DNA of 6,484 bases, taken from assembly GCA_003644825.1 (NCBI GenBank), contig QNDJ01000102.1, forward strand, positions 1-6,484. Direction: 5' to 3'. Below the pieces are notes generated by a model. That model did not search any database and had not been told where the DNA came from. It worked only from the letters and a program-made list of their open reading frames with translations. Made by a program: the position numbers and the translations under genes. Each line of letters starts with the position of its first letter. Positions within the stretch are counted from its first letter, which is position 1. Positions 6,445-6,484 of this stretch are shown piece by piece. Source of the stretch: Candidatus Zhuqueibacterota bacterium. Lineage in GTDB: Bacteria > SM23-31 > B21-G16.

Positions 6445-6484
6445 AAAGTTTCATTATTAGTAGATGATATAAATGGAATAATTA
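6445..6484 (+). other. Right-edge tail, no established gene
   Basis: These 40 bases contain no terminator-like hairpin with a T run. The two ATGs present (6464 and 6473) run into stops within one or two codons, and the TTG at 6441 reaches TGA at 6465. One frame, starting at 6445, stays open to the edge and reads KVSLLVDDINGII, but it has no start codon after the preceding TGA. The operon may continue beyond the edge. Confidence 0.4.

Noticed and set aside
6453-6482. ATTATT / AATAAT inverted repeat as a terminator of the operon
   Set aside because: The stem is only six A/T pairs with an 18-base loop and no T run; this is expected by chance in AT-rich DNA.

Overview
The window is a compact, AT-rich stretch of bacterial chromosome. 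All six complete genes lie on the + strand and fill it almost end to end. The gaps between genes are 1 to 6 bases, or the genes overlap by 4 or 41 bases. There is no room for an internal promoter outside coding sequence, and I see no hairpin-plus-T-run terminator. It therefore reads as one transcription unit that probably continues past both edges. I see no RNA genes, mobile elements, CRISPR arrays or long repeats.

Layout: (1) 19-1437, a 13-helix CPA2-type Na+/H+ antiporter with a signal-peptide-like N-terminus and a TTG start; (2) 1434-2474, a DHH/DHHA1 phosphoesterase of the NrnA type (nanoRNase / pAp phosphatase); (3) 2434-3084, a short glyoxalase-II-like (YcbL-type) metallo-beta-lactamase-fold hydrolase that begins inside gene 2; (4) 3090-4157, a uroporphyrinogen-decarboxylase-superfamily protein that does not look like HemE and may be a methyltransferase-like enzyme; (5) 4164-5489, a 12-helix APC-superfamily amino acid permease; (6) 5491-6444, a PLP-dependent threonine/serine dehydratase without an ACT regulatory domain. 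The last 40 bases hold no gene I can establish.

How they may work together: genes 5 and 6, one base apart, make a plausible uptake-and-deamination pair for a hydroxy-amino acid, giving a 2-oxo acid plus ammonia. The antiporter could maintain the sodium or proton gradient. NrnA and the YcbL-like hydrolase are housekeeping or detoxification functions. I see no single pathway that explains all six, so this may be an operon of convenience.

Organism: low G+C, AGA-rich arginine usage, tight head-to-tail packing, and a UROD-like subfamily that I associate with Planctomycetes/Lentisphaerae-type and uncultivated anaerobic bacteria suggest a Gram-negative-type, probably anaerobic, uncultivated lineage. 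I cannot name the phylum. TGA is used as a stop for three of the six genes, so the standard bacterial code applies. I found no clear new system; the most useful leads are the UROD-like enzyme with an altered H-x-C-G site, the permease-dehydratase pair, the 41-base overlap and a puzzling open frame at the right edge.
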